A DNA stretch of 64,000 nt from Blastocatellia bacterium (GTDB taxonomy: Bacteria; Acidobacteriota; Blastocatellia; HR10; J050), in assembly GCA_026985075.1 (NCBI GenBank), contig JALSQX010000067.1, positions 248,001 through 312,000 of the forward strand. Direction: 5' to 3'. Below are positions 24,899 through 34,996 of the stretch, piece after piece. Made by a program: the position numbers and the translations under genes. Within the stretch, counting starts at the first letter, position 1, and the number at the start of each line of letters is the position of its first letter. The notes below the pieces were generated by a model that was not told the origin of the DNA, made no database searches, and saw only the letters and a program-made list of their open reading frames with translations.

Positions 24899-26374
24899 TC
24901 AGCGAATGGCCATCGGCTGCGTGAAGATGTCCGATCGCCCGTTTCGCGTATCGGCCCAGAGGGGGACGATCACCCCCTGGTGTGCCGCCAGACTGGTGTA
25001 ATCGCCCATGAACGGCACCATACAGGTGAAGTTTGCGGCACGAATGAAACGGAACGCCGCCGACGGATCGAATGGTTGATCGGTGAGCTTGATGCTGGGC
25101 GCGAACGTCTCGCCGCCATCGGACGACCAGGTGACGCGGTAATCGACCAGAAAATTCTCCACCGAATCGCGCCGATCATAGTAACCGATGACGAGATCCC
25201 CGGTTGTTTGATCGACGGTGACAAACGGCATGAATTGATCTTTTCCGTTACCCGGTGCGTCATCGTTGACGCGAATGGGCTCGCTCCAGCTCATCCCGCC
25301 GTCTGTCGAGCGGCTCAACAGAATATCCACGTCGCCACTTCGTCGGTCGGCCCAAACCACATAGAGATTCCCCCGCGTTGGCCCCGCCGAACGATCGACG
25401 GCCAAGGAGGGAAGGCTCCCGCCGTGCCGCGCCAACGCGCGGAGTCGACCGAACGGATGGACGTCCGCGACGTGGATATCTGCCCCAAACGTCACTCCCC
25501 CATCCGTGGAGAGATCAACGACGATCTCTGGCCGTCGATCGCGACGAGAGTGTAACCAGATGACATATACCTCCCCCTGAGGCCCGACGCGGGGCATAGA
25601 TCCTTGAACGCCGCGATCGTCACTGATGATTTGCGGTGTGGAAAAGGTCATGCCCCGATCGGTAGATCGGGAAAAGAGAATGCGACTCCCGTCACCGATG
25701 CTCGTCCAGCTGATGTAGAGGAAATCATTGAACGGTCCACCAGTGGTATCAGCCGTGATCCAATCCTTATCTTCGAAAGCGGGATTCGATTCACCAATAT
25801 GAGCCACGACGGGGACGCCGGCTGAAAAGCGACGACCGCCATTCGTGGATCGATAGACGAAGACACCGTTGTCGCTCCGATCCGTGTTCCACATGATGGT
25901 GGAGACGTAAACGTTACCCTCACTATCCATGGTCAGGACGGGATCGCTCTGATTTTGAAACTTCACGCTGCGGCCATCTGGACTGCGGGCGAAATTTCGC
26001 ACCGGCGACTGTTGTTCCCACGTCTGTCCGCCATCGAACGAGACGTAAGGCGTGACCCGCACCGCCAACTGACTGCTGTCCATGGCCGCCGCAATGATGT
26101 GCTGTGGATCACGAGGATCAATAACCAGCGTCGTCTCCGCCGCGGGACCCGTCTGATTGACGCGAATGTTCGTGCCTTGAACGAGCGAACGCGATGGTGG
26201 GCCAGACAGCATGGTGGATAATTCCTCGGCCGTCACCACCCGACCATTGCCCATTCGGAAACGACGGGGCGAGGGATTATCTTGAGCCGTCACGCCCACG
26301 GAGGCGAAAGAGCCGAGAAAGGACAAACACAACCCAGCGATGATCACACTCGTGCCGGTGAATCGCGCGAACAT
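24899..26374 (-). CDS. Secreted BNR/Asp-box repeat protein (sialidase-like propeller)
   Basis: A 491-residue exported protein. A signal peptide is evident (SVIIAGLCLSFLGSFASVGVTAQ). Six Asp-box motifs are spread along a six-bladed propeller: SFDGGQTW, STNGGRRF, STDRGMTF, STDGGVTF, STDGGMSW and SSDGGETF. Sialidases share this fold, but the Arg triad and Tyr/Glu pair cannot be assigned, and many such proteins bind rather than cleave glycans. GAGGAGG precedes ATG 26374. It is the last of five leftward genes for secreted proteins, about 95 bases after the giant protein gene. Confidence 0.85.
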   Translation of the reverse strand: MFARFTGTSVIIAGLCLSFLGSFASVGVTAQDNPSPRRFRMGNGRVVTAEELSTMLSGPPSRSLVQGTNIRVNQTGPAAETTLVIDPRDPQHIIAAAMDSSQLAVRVTPYVSFDGGQTWEQQSPVRNFARSPDGRSVKFQNQSDPVLTMDSEGNVYVSTIMWNTDRSDNGVFVYRSTNGGRRFSAGVPVVAHIGESNPAFEDKDWITADTTGGPFNDFLYISWTSIGDGSRILFSRSTDRGMTFSTPQIISDDRGVQGSMPRVGPQGEVYVIWLHSRRDRRPEIVVDLSTDGGVTFGADIHVADVHPFGRLRALARHGGSLPSLAVDRSAGPTRGNLYVVWADRRSGDVDILLSRSTDGGMSWSEPIRVNDDAPGNGKDQFMPFVTVDQTTGDLVIGYYDRRDSVENFLVDYRVTWSSDGGETFAPSIKLTDQPFDPSAAFRFIRAANFTCMVPFMGDYTSLAAHQGVIVPLWADTRNGRSDIFTQPMAIR

Positions 26375-26470
26375 ACATCACCTCCTCGAATGAAGTTTCA
26401 ATGCCCTCATGCCACTCCGACCGCGAAGATGGGCCAAGGGCGGAACCCCTGGCCCATCCTCGGGTAACAG

Positions 26471-29400
26471 TCATCGCACAGAGACTTTGATCTTATATCT
26501 GTAATCGGGTCCTCCGTTGCCGGCGAAATCTTTGATGCGGAAGGTGAACTCGCCGCCAATGAGAACGAGATAGGTCAACAGCGAATCCGATGTGCTCCCA
26601 TCGTCGTCGTTCTCCGCCAACTGCACCACGCCCAGCGTATCGAAGAGCGTGATCACCGAATCCAGCGGAGAGGGAGGCGACAGGGTGGCAGCATCCACAT
26701 CGATGGTAATGGTCTGTAACGCGGAGGCGGACAATCGGAAATAATCCTCGTCGCCCGCCGGATCGATGGTGCCGATGATGGTCACGTCGGGCGTGATGGA
26801 ATTGGCTAACAAGGCGTTATCATTGGGCTCCGATTCGTTCACGCTGGTAATGGTGATGGCCACCGCACCAGTGTTGTTGGACTCGTCAGACTCGGTGACG
26901 GCGTTGCCCGCATCGACGATGACGCCGATGTAACGCGTGCCTTGCGTCGCCGTGGCAGGGATTTGAATTCCGGTGAGCGTGTTGATCTGCGATTCTCCGG
27001 GCAAGAGACCGGATGTCGGAGCCGTGGCCAGGAGCGGGTCGCTGGCATCAATCACAGGATCGTCGGAGAATCGGATCTCGTGAGTGGCCGGGCCCGCCGA
27101 TCCTGTGCCCTGATTGGTGATCGTGAAGGTGACGGATACCTGATCACCGGCATCAGCGCTGGTCGGCGAGACGCTGAGATTGACGACCACCAGATCAGGT
27201 TGAGCCGCGGTGATGGTGATGGGCGCGGCAGCCGTATTATTCGCCTCGTTAGACTCAGGTACGACATCGCCCGGGTCCACGATGATGCCGATGAATCGCG
27301 TTCCCGGAGGGGCGGTGGCCGGGATGGTGACATTCACGGTGAATGGCGCCGAACTTCCTGGACTCAATGTGCTCGTCCCCACGGTGGTGAGCAAGGTATC
27401 GCTGGAATCGATGACATTGTCCACCGAGAAGCGGATCTCGTGTGAACTGCTATTGGCCGTCGCCACGCCCTGATTCACGATGCTGAAGCTCACCGTCGTC
27501 GTTCCGCCCGGCGGGACGGCGGTGGGCGTCACCGTCAAACCGGTCACCACCAGATCGGCCTGGGCCGCCGTGATCGTAATCGGTGTCGAAGCCGTGTTAT
27601 TCCCTTCATCCGACTCACTGACCAGATTCGGCGTATCGGCGATAACACCGATGAACATCGAGCCCGGTGCTGTGGACGAGGGAATGCTCACCGAAATGGT
27701 GAATGGCGATGCGGCGCCCGGACCGAGCGTCGATGTTCCCACCGTGCCGAGGAGCGTATCCGCCGTCGTGATGAGGTTATCGGCGGAGAGATAAATCTGA
27801 TGCGTAGTGGAACCAGCCGTGCCATTGCCCTGATTGGCGAGCGTGAAGCTCACCGTCACGGTGTCACCCGGATTGACCGAGGTTGGATTGATACTGAGCC
27901 CAGTGACGACCAGATCGGGCAACGGAGAGGTGATGGTCAGGGAGACGGCGGCGGTGTTATTGCTCTCGTCAGATTCGGTGACAGTCCCTCCCGCATCGAC
28001 GCGAATGCCGATGAACTGCGCTCCCGGCGACGCGCTGGATGGAATGGTGACGCTCACATGGCTGAACGTTTGCGCCGCACCGGCGGGTAAATTGGGCGTT
28101 CCCACCGTGGCCAGGAGAGTATCGCTGGCATCGATGATATTATCCGTCGAGAGGCGGATCTCATGCGTCGCCGATCCGGCTGGCCCGCCACCCTGATTCG
28201 TCACCGTGAAACTGACTGAGACCGTCCCTCCCGGCGCCACCGAGCTCGGGTTCACGGTGAGGTTCATGACCACCAGATCGGCGAGCGTGCTGCCCACATT
28301 GAGAGGAGTGCTCGCCGTGTTATTCTGCTCGTTGGATTCGACAACGCTGCTCGACGAATCGGCGATCACGCCCAGGAAATGAGCGCCAGTCGCGGTACTC
28401 GATGGAATGACGACGGTGAGATTGTTGAACGGGATGGATTGTCCAGGAGAGAGCGTGGGCGTGACCACGGTGGCCAACAGGACGTCGCTACCATCGATGA
28501 CGTTATCGATGGAGAGACGCACTTCGTGAAATGTAGATCCCGCGCTCTGGGTTCCTCGATTGGCGATGGAAAAGCTCACCGAAACGGTGCCCCCAGGATT
28601 GACGGTGGTGGGCGATACCGTCAGCCCTTCGACGACCAGATCGGGACCCGGCGGCGTGAGGGTCGTCTCCACCGTTCCGCGATTCTCCGTCGCCGCTGAG
28701 AACGCCGCCTCCCACGCCCGACGAATGGTCTCCAGTTTGTCGATGTCGGCCTGATTCGCCGTCTCCCCCTGAGGGACGATGAGCACGAACGCCTGCCGGA
28801 ACCGGGTGGGCGCTCCTCCCGGCCCGGGCACCCGCTGCCCTTCGGCCTGGATGATCTGGTTGATGGAAACCGTTCGTCGCACACCATTGACCGTCACGCC
28901 GATCTCCGGAGGACTGGTTCGATCGCGACCACCGGTATTCGTGGGAGCATCGATGAAGAAGAAATCGGGCACTTCCGCGGATGACCGCAATCCCATCACA
29001 TACTGATCCAACGGGCTATAGCGAATCGTCGCCTGTTCGGAACGGAACGTGTTCCCACCCAGATCGCGCCAATCGTTCCCGCCGAGGAACGAGCCATCAG
29101 AATCGAGAAAGAAACTCCACGCCGATCGATGACGCCCGAGCAGCGCATCGCTTGGCACGCCCCCATCATCGAACCGCACGTATGCGCCCCAGCGCTGCCC
29201 CACGGCACGCGCCAGCACGCCGAGCGTGGTGAACGTCGTCCGCCCGATTCGCTCATTGACATCATCGGGGAAATCGCTCAGTCGGCTCATGACGACGACG
29301 GCCTGCAATCGACCGCCACTGCCAAATGCCGAGGTTCGATCGAAGGTGGGCAGGCCGATGCCCTGAATGGTGTTCTTCACTAACTCGGTGAAGCTCAATG

Positions 29401-30805
29401 CCTCGGGTCCAGCCAGCTTATGTGAGAACGTGCTGGAGCCAAACAGCACGAGGAAATCGAAATCGTCACCATGCGTCTGGTAGAATCGCTGAGCCACCGC
29501 CCGCGTGTCCAAGCCTCGATTGAAAAACTCAAGAATGGGCGCTGGCGAACCGAACGAAGCCGGGAGATCCCGATCGAAGTTCACCCGGAAGAACGTTCGA
29601 CTCATCCCATTGGAGAGCCCCACCAGTCCGTCTCGGGTGGCCACCGATTGATAGCTGAGGCGAATGCGCCCATCCCTGAACAGCACGAGCTGAACGGTAT
29701 TGGCGTTGGTCGTATTGAATTCGGGAAGGTTTTTCCAGGTGATGACTGCGCGACTGCTTCCCACCAGACGCACAAAGACGCCATCCGCACCCGACGTCGT
29801 GGCGGGATTGAAATCATCCCAGAGAGCCGCAATGCGCGGACTCTCCGCGATGAACTCGGCAATCGATGGCGTTCCATCGGGATCAGGAGCATCGAACGTG
29901 ACCAATCCATTGGAACTCACGAAGAGAAAATTTCGGCTCACATTGTAGAATGGGAAGAAGAACCCCAGGTTCACTTGCCTGGTGTCATCATCGCCGAGCG
30001 TCAGTCGGGTACCCAGATTGGACTCCATGGAGAAGCCGATGAAGGAGGCGTCGTAACTCCCCGCCCCGTTGGGTCGGAACTCGATCGTCCGGTTCGACAA
30101 GTCGAAGAGTTCGAGGAATGTACCATCATCGTGCAGCACGGCGATGTTGCCTTGGTCAGCATCAGGCGGCTGCGCCGACCGGCTCGGATGAAGAGTCGAC
30201 CAAGGGAGAGCCTCCGGCTTCACATCGGCCACCGGTGGCCAGTTGGCCGTCCCCCATTTATCCTCGACCATCAACCGGCCACGGTCAGCATCCAGCCACA
30301 ACCGCCGGTCGTCGCGTGGATCGAGCGTCATTCTGAAAAAGTGCCAGTTCTCGGGGAGCCGCTTCAGCTCTTGCCAATGTTCACCTTCATCCAGGCTACG
30401 ATACAGGCGATTCTCGATGAGCCCGGAGTGAACGGGCACGCTGAGCAAAGCATAAATGATCGTCGGCGCCCCAGATCGAATGACCAGAAGGGGCGGATGA
30501 GTCGGGCGCACGAAGGGTACCGGTAATCCGCGAGTCACCGATTCCCACCGACTCCCACCATCGGTTGATCTGAAAATATGGCCCACGGCAGACGCCGTGT
30601 AGATGACCTGAGGATCATCGGGACTGACCACTCGGACGCCCGTCTGGTCTCCAACCGATGATTTCCATTGTCGAGCCTGGGGAGAAGAGAATCCCCGGGA
30701 CATTCCTACACTGGCAGAGATCAACCCCACCAGGATGAACCATAGAATGATATGATGTGAGATGAACCCATGAGAGCTCGAATCTTTCGTTTGATGACTA
30801 TCCAT
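26471..30805 (-). CDS. Giant secreted composite protein with five CARDB repeats and a PPC domain
   Basis: A 1444-residue exported protein; the start at 30805 follows AAAGGAGGGGG. After an N-terminal hydrophobic segment (IILWFILVGLISASVGM) comes an Asp-box motif (STDGGSRW), then around residues 230-400 a nidogen-like beta domain (SNGLVTFDAP, IAALWDDFNP, RDGRIRLSYQ), then a ~300-residue region of unknown type (FDFLVLFGSSTFSHK, YSPLDQYVMGL). From about residue 720 to 1310 are five ~120-residue CARDB (cell-adhesion-like) repeats, each opening DLVV-x-x-L-x-(V/I)-x-P, and a final PPC pre-peptidase domain (ESEPNDNALLANSI, ENDDDGSTSD) ends the protein. A cell-surface adhesive or protease-associated role is inferred; no catalytic motif is clear. 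Confidence 0.85.
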   Translation of the reverse strand: MDSHQTKDSSSHGFISHHIILWFILVGLISASVGMSRGFSSPQARQWKSSVGDQTGVRVVSPDDPQVIYTASAVGHIFRSTDGGSRWESVTRGLPVPFVRPTHPPLLVIRSGAPTIIYALLSVPVHSGLIENRLYRSLDEGEHWQELKRLPENWHFFRMTLDPRDDRRLWLDADRGRLMVEDKWGTANWPPVADVKPEALPWSTLHPSRSAQPPDADQGNIAVLHDDGTFLELFDLSNRTIEFRPNGAGSYDASFIGFSMESNLGTRLTLGDDDTRQVNLGFFFPFYNVSRNFLFVSSNGLVTFDAPDPDGTPSIAEFIAESPRIAALWDDFNPATTSGADGVFVRLVGSSRAVITWKNLPEFNTTNANTVQLVLFRDGRIRLSYQSVATRDGLVGLSNGMSRTFFRVNFDRDLPASFGSPAPILEFFNRGLDTRAVAQRFYQTHGDDFDFLVLFGSSTFSHKLAGPEALSFTELVKNTIQGIGLPTFDRTSAFGSGGRLQAVVVMSRLSDFPDDVNERIGRTTFTTLGVLARAVGQRWGAYVRFDDGGVPSDALLGRHRSAWSFFLDSDGSFLGGNDWRDLGGNTFRSEQATIRYSPLDQYVMGLRSSAEVPDFFFIDAPTNTGGRDRTSPPEIGVTVNGVRRTVSINQIIQAEGQRVPGPGGAPTRFRQAFVLIVPQGETANQADIDKLETIRRAWEAAFSAATENRGTVETTLTPPGPDLVVEGLTVSPTTVNPGGTVSVSFSIANRGTQSAGSTFHEVRLSIDNVIDGSDVLLATVVTPTLSPGQSIPFNNLTVVIPSSTATGAHFLGVIADSSSSVVESNEQNNTASTPLNVGSTLADLVVMNLTVNPSSVAPGGTVSVSFTVTNQGGGPAGSATHEIRLSTDNIIDASDTLLATVGTPNLPAGAAQTFSHVSVTIPSSASPGAQFIGIRVDAGGTVTESDESNNTAAVSLTITSPLPDLVVTGLSINPTSVNPGDTVTVSFTLANQGNGTAGSTTHQIYLSADNLITTADTLLGTVGTSTLGPGAASPFTISVSIPSSTAPGSMFIGVIADTPNLVSESDEGNNTASTPITITAAQADLVVTGLTVTPTAVPPGGTTTVSFSIVNQGVATANSSSHEIRFSVDNVIDSSDTLLTTVGTSTLSPGSSAPFTVNVTIPATAPPGTRFIGIIVDPGDVVPESNEANNTAAAPITITAAQPDLVVVNLSVSPTSADAGDQVSVTFTITNQGTGSAGPATHEIRFSDDPVIDASDPLLATAPTSGLLPGESQINTLTGIQIPATATQGTRYIGVIVDAGNAVTESDESNNTGAVAITITSVNESEPNDNALLANSITPDVTIIGTIDPAGDEDYFRLSASALQTITIDVDAATLSPPSPLDSVITLFDTLGVVQLAENDDDGSTSDSLLTYLVLIGGEFTFRIKDFAGNGGPDYRYKIKVSVR

Positions 30806-30839
30806 AACCCCCTCCTTTCGCATGTTCGGGCCCCATCGC

Positions 30840-32831
30840 TCACTGCCCGAGGGCTGCCGATGAGGCGACGGCTAAGAGGTAATTGGCGCGTTGGCGACCA
30901 GGATGGCGATCGCTCAGACTCACGCCAATGTAATACGTGCCGGCAGGAAGTTCGATCGGCCCAATGGTCCTGGAAATCCCCACTGGTGAACCTTGAGCGA
31001 CCACGCGGGGGGTGGGGCCCTCGACGACGAAGAGGACGAGATCGAGACCCGTGTTCATTTGCTCGGGGGCCAGGTTCATCTGAACCAACGCCGAGTCGTC
31101 CAATGAGAAAGCGAACACATCCTCGACGCGTTCTTGTCGACCGTTGAGTGGAAGAGAAATGACCCCGTCATCGCCCGGGCCAACGTCGCCGAGCACGGCG
31201 CCCGGAAGAGGAAGCGGCTGCGCTTGTTCCACTGTTTCATTGGGTTCTCGTTCGTCAATCAGCACATCGGGGAAGAATTGGAATGAGAACGTGAGATCGC
31301 CGCCACCGGGCAGATTCCCCGCTCGGGTCACTTCGATGAGAACCTCCTCGCCAGCGAGAGTGCCAAAGACGATCTGCGAGTGAATGTCCTGGCCGATGTC
31401 GTCGTTACAGGCGATCTCAAAGAGATCCCCGCACTGGCCTGTATAGGCGCTCAATACGGTGTCATACGTGCTGCCCAGAGTTTGAATGGTTACAACCCCT
31501 GAGCTTTCCGGAAGGAAGCGATACCAGACGCTGGCCGCATCGATGCTCGTCGTGCAGGTATGCACGGGATCGTCATCCTCGGTGCCTGCCGAACGCGCGT
31601 CTAACTGGTCGACGAACGTCGGACCGGTGATCCGGGTAGCTTGTGCGCAGAGATCGTTTTCGGGGAATTGGCCGTTGAGAATGATATCCGCCCCCTCAAC
31701 GATCGCTCCCGCCTCCACCCGCACCAGAGCGATGCGTCGAGGTCCGTCATCATTGGATTCCATCGCCCCACTATAAAACTCGCGCCCACCGACCAGGGGT
31801 GGTGGAGGATCGAGTGGCCCGAGACCGGATCCTCCGGTGAAGGCGGGATGGATGGGCTCAACCTCGATAGTATAACGACCCGGCGGCAACCCGACGATGC
31901 GATAGACGCCGCGCAGGCGGGGATCGAACACGCCGTTGCCGCCACGAGGCCGCCGATTGCCGATGAACCGGTCTCCCGAGATCGCCGAGACGGCCAACGG
32001 GATTCCCGAGATTCGCCGGGCCACGACGTTGGCCCCCTGAAAGCCGGCCACACCATTGGGCATGAGCACGCGTCCCTGAATCGTACCGGTGGATGCGGCA
32101 AATCGAGGATCGGGATAGATCGACGAGAGCGCGGCCACATCATCGGCATGCAGTCGAGCTTGATGGCGGCTGATGAGAAGAGGAAACATGGTCGGGATTC
32201 CCCGATCATTAATGGGCAACCCATCCAACGCTTCCCTCAGATTCACCTGCGTATGGTCGAGCCCGATGAAATGGCCGAACTCGTGGACGACCGTAGCGCG
32301 AAACATATCCAGCGGAATGCGCTGGCCAACGAACAAGCCATTGAACACAGCCCATCCTTGCCGGAATTCGCCTCGCGTCACCCCGGGCGGTCGCAACGTG
32401 GGCGAACCGAATCCCACGATATCCCGACTGGCGCCCACACCCACCAGAGCCTCAATGATGGATCCATCGTGATCGAACACAATGGGATTGACGCCTCGCC
32501 GGATACGACTGAGGACATCCATCACATTGGCTCCCGTGACATCCACGTCTAATTGGCCGCGTTGTTCGAATGCGATCGTCGCCGTATCGACCTCTTGCCA
32601 GGTGCGAAACGCATCGGCGACCAGCTCGACGGCCGCCGCATTGTCGAGAATGCCCAGCGGACCGCGATCCGGCGTATAGGTCACAGGATTCCGCGGCCAG
32701 CGGAAGGGTTGACCACGACTATTGATGAACAGTGGCCCTCCCGCTCTGACCGGGCTCAGGAGGAGAACGCCGACCAGCACGATGAGTCCCCCCACAGTCG
32801 GCGCTGACAACCCCCAGCATCGCTCCATCAT
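30840..32831 (-). CDS. Secreted matrixin-type metalloprotease with two PPC domains
   Basis: About 663 residues. A signal peptide (GGLIVLVGVLLLSPVRAGG) precedes a metzincin catalytic domain with zinc site HEFGHFIGLDH at residues 183-193 and a Met-turn TMFPLL downstream. A carboxypeptidase-regulatory-like beta sandwich (TIQGRVLMPNGVAGFQGANV) follows, and then two pre-peptidase C-terminal (PPC) domains (NDLCAQATRI, CNDDIGQDIHS; EPNETVEQAQ, AGTYYIGVSLSD). The start is taken at 32831 (MMERC); longer GTG start at 32888 has no better ribosome-binding site. Paralogous to the next gene upstream. Probable extracellular zinc peptidase. Confidence 0.88.
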   Translation of the reverse strand: MMERCWGLSAPTVGGLIVLVGVLLLSPVRAGGPLFINSRGQPFRWPRNPVTYTPDRGPLGILDNAAAVELVADAFRTWQEVDTATIAFEQRGQLDVDVTGANVMDVLSRIRRGVNPIVFDHDGSIIEALVGVGASRDIVGFGSPTLRPPGVTRGEFRQGWAVFNGLFVGQRIPLDMFRATVVHEFGHFIGLDHTQVNLREALDGLPINDRGIPTMFPLLISRHQARLHADDVAALSSIYPDPRFAASTGTIQGRVLMPNGVAGFQGANVVARRISGIPLAVSAISGDRFIGNRRPRGGNGVFDPRLRGVYRIVGLPPGRYTIEVEPIHPAFTGGSGLGPLDPPPPLVGGREFYSGAMESNDDGPRRIALVRVEAGAIVEGADIILNGQFPENDLCAQATRITGPTFVDQLDARSAGTEDDDPVHTCTTSIDAASVWYRFLPESSGVVTIQTLGSTYDTVLSAYTGQCGDLFEIACNDDIGQDIHSQIVFGTLAGEEVLIEVTRAGNLPGGGDLTFSFQFFPDVLIDEREPNETVEQAQPLPLPGAVLGDVGPGDDGVISLPLNGRQERVEDVFAFSLDDSALVQMNLAPEQMNTGLDLVLFVVEGPTPRVVAQGSPVGISRTIGPIELPAGTYYIGVSLSDRHPGRQRANYLLAVASSAALGQ

Positions 32832-32884
32832 ACTCGCTCGGCTCCGCGCAAACAGTGTCCGTCTCGTCCATCCCCTTCCGGATT

Positions 32885-34153
32885 TCACCGCTCGGTGGGA
32901 GAGAACGATAGTCGATCGGGTGAAAAAGCTGATCGCCAGTTGAATATCATCTTCTTCACGATACGGCGAGCACCACCACGAACGGTAGATAAGCGTCGAT
33001 CGACGTTGAGGATGATATCTACATCCTCGATGCGGTCACCGGGCATGAGCTCGATCTCCGCTCGATGATCGGGATCATCGGTGCTGGATTCCTCCTCGGC
33101 ACTGTAAAATTCCGGCGGCCCGGGCAACTCAGCCGGTGGATCTAATGGTCCCACGCTGGAGCCCCCGGTGAAATCGAATCGGATCTGTTCGATCTCCACC
33201 GTGTAACGTCCGGGCGGCAATCCGGGAAGCTCATAAAACCCGAGCAACTCCGGATCATCGGAACCGAAGTCCGGACCATTGCGCGTGCCCGTATGAAGGA
33301 ATCCCGATACCGATGATACAGCCACCAGACGGGGGTCATCGACGCTTCGAGCGATGACATTGGCCCCCTGGAACCCCGTTCCATCGGGCAACAGGATGTG
33401 GCCCGAGATCGTCCCGCGCTCGCGGAATTCCCGGAAATCGGGATAGAGGGCTGAGACGGCCACCTCATCATCGAGATGGAGCACCTCGGCACCCTCGACG
33501 ATGAAGGGGAACATGGTGGGCACCTGATCATCGTTCCGCGAGGTGGAATCAAATGCGGCGGCGGCATTCAATTGAGTATGATCGAGCCCGATATAATGCC
33601 CGAACTCATGAACGGCCGTCCCCAAGAGATCACTGGGCGGAAATCGCCCATTGAGCACGGCTCGCGCTTGCAAGTACACACCATCGGTCCGGAACACCGT
33701 TGGACCGGCGAATCCCAACACCGTACGACTCGCCCCCGTTCCCAGCAACGCATCGATGATGCGTCCATTGGTATCGAAGATGATGGGACTCGTGCACTCT
33801 CGGCCCGACTGGCACTCGCCGATGACCTGATTGAGAAAAGCGAGCACGTTCCGCTCGGTCACATCAAAACCGAGTCGCCCATCCTGGCGAAAGCGAACGC
33901 GAGACAGCGTGACATCCTCCCAGACCTGGAACGCTCGCGCAACCAGATTGATCGCTTGTTCATTGGTCAAAGCGCCCAATCGGCCCCGATCCGGCGTATA
34001 GGGAATGCGGCTACGCCGCCACACGAAAGGGACGCCCTGAGTATTCACGAGCAAAGGACCGCCCGCCTCGACATCGGCAACACCGGCTATGAATGAATAG
34101 ACGCCGCTGGCCACCAGGAGAACGATGACTCCCATTCGCCGCCACCATCTCAT
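32885..34153 (-). CDS. Secreted matrixin-type metalloprotease, shorter paralogue
   Basis: A 422-residue exported metzincin. ATG 34153 is chosen because GAGGAGG lies just upstream and a signal peptide follows (MGVIVLLVASGVYSFIAG). Zinc-binding HEFGHYIGLDH is at residues 182-192; TMFPFI is the Met-turn. The same GGPLL(V/I)N, YTPDRG(R/P)LG, and regulatory beta-sandwich (GTISGHILLPDGTGFQGANV) as in the next gene show a tandem duplication, but this copy ends after the sandwich and lacks the PPC domains. It has an extra Cys pair (GECQSGREC). Probably cleaves extracellular protein. Confidence 0.88.
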   Translation of the reverse strand: MRWWRRMGVIVLLVASGVYSFIAGVADVEAGGPLLVNTQGVPFVWRRSRIPYTPDRGRLGALTNEQAINLVARAFQVWEDVTLSRVRFRQDGRLGFDVTERNVLAFLNQVIGECQSGRECTSPIIFDTNGRIIDALLGTGASRTVLGFAGPTVFRTDGVYLQARAVLNGRFPPSDLLGTAVHEFGHYIGLDHTQLNAAAAFDSTSRNDDQVPTMFPFIVEGAEVLHLDDEVAVSALYPDFREFRERGTISGHILLPDGTGFQGANVIARSVDDPRLVAVSSVSGFLHTGTRNGPDFGSDDPELLGFYELPGLPPGRYTVEIEQIRFDFTGGSSVGPLDPPAELPGPPEFYSAEEESSTDDPDHRAEIELMPGDRIEDVDIILNVDRRLSTVRGGARRIVKKMIFNWRSAFSPDRLSFSPTER

Positions 34154-34245
34154 AGAGAATCCTCCTCGCTCGGACCGCTCTTCGATCAACGGGGGGACCT
34201 TGAACGTCCCACGATGTTGCCCGTTGAGGAAAGCACCTTGGCCAT

Positions 34246-34887
34246 TCATCGCGTCACCAGCCTCCGAATGACGGCGCTGAAGGCTCGATAGCTCATCGTC
34301 GCGAGCTCGTCCGGTTCGCCCGAATCAGTCAGTGATGACCGCACCTCTTCACCGAGTCCCTCCAGCAATCGCGCCCGGGGAACGACCAGAATGACTCGAC
34401 GTTCGCCCGTCCGGGGATCCAGTCGCACTGAGAGTTTGCCTTGAATGCCACCCACCGGACTGGTGAACCCGTATCGGCTCTCCGGATAAAGGAAGAGGAT
34501 GATGCGCTCGCCTCGATGATAGCTCGGCAATTCCGGCACGCGCGTGAGATCCTGACCACCGAATTGCATGAAGGTGAACTGACGGCGGTCAGGAGAAAGT
34601 CCTTTGAATGACTCCTCGACCTCCACGGTCACGTAGGTCACCGCCACATGGGGATACTCGGGATGACTGCCCTGGCGAACGCTCACCACGCGACCGGATA
34701 CGATGATGCCCGCCCGCTCGACCATGTCTCGGAGCGAGACGGGCAGAACTTGCGCCGAAATCGCGAGAGTCGTCGTGATCATGAGGATGGATGCGAAAAA
34801 TCCGGTCTTCCATGAAACCGGCCAGCGAAGGCATCTGGCGAACGCGGCGCGCGGCGGCGATCCACTCCTCTCAGGCGATCTTATCAT
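34246..34887 (-). CDS. Exported protein of the protease cluster, unknown function
   Basis: A 213-residue protein with an N-terminal hydrophobic segment (TGFFASILMITTTLAISAQ) that may be a signal peptide or anchor. The mature region opens DMVERAGIIVSGRVVSVRQG and contains TYVTVEVEESFKGL, a small beta-barrel pattern like those in proteins that precede secreted metalloproteases in other bacteria; then ERIILFLYPESRYGFTSPVGGIQGKL. AGGAGGAG sits before ATG 34887. It is the first gene of the five-gene secreted cluster. Function unknown; a chaperone or inhibitor for the proteases is speculation. Confidence 0.75.
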   Translation of the reverse strand: MIRSPERSGSPPRAAFARCLRWPVSWKTGFFASILMITTTLAISAQVLPVSLRDMVERAGIIVSGRVVSVRQGSHPEYPHVAVTYVTVEVEESFKGLSPDRRQFTFMQFGGQDLTRVPELPSYHRGERIILFLYPESRYGFTSPVGGIQGKLSVRLDPRTGERRVILVVPRARLLEGLGEEVRSSLTDSGEPDELATMSYRAFSAVIRRLVTR

Positions 34888-34996
34888 CGTGCTCCTCCTG
34901 TGAATGAACGCTTCAACTCACGGGGTTGCCTCATGCTGGTCGAATGGGCATCCATAAGGCTGGATCAGGAATATGGGCTCACCGGGCTGGAATCAT

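Noticed and set aside
27180-28650. Regular ~360-base DNA repeat (CAGATC-containing unit five times), considered as a CRISPR or satellite array
   Set aside because: The spacing and sequence follow five CARDB protein repeats of the giant secreted protein; there are no direct repeats with unique spacers.
29471-30526. 351-codon plus-strand frame
   Set aside because: Antisense to the giant secreted protein; no family features and low-complexity composition.
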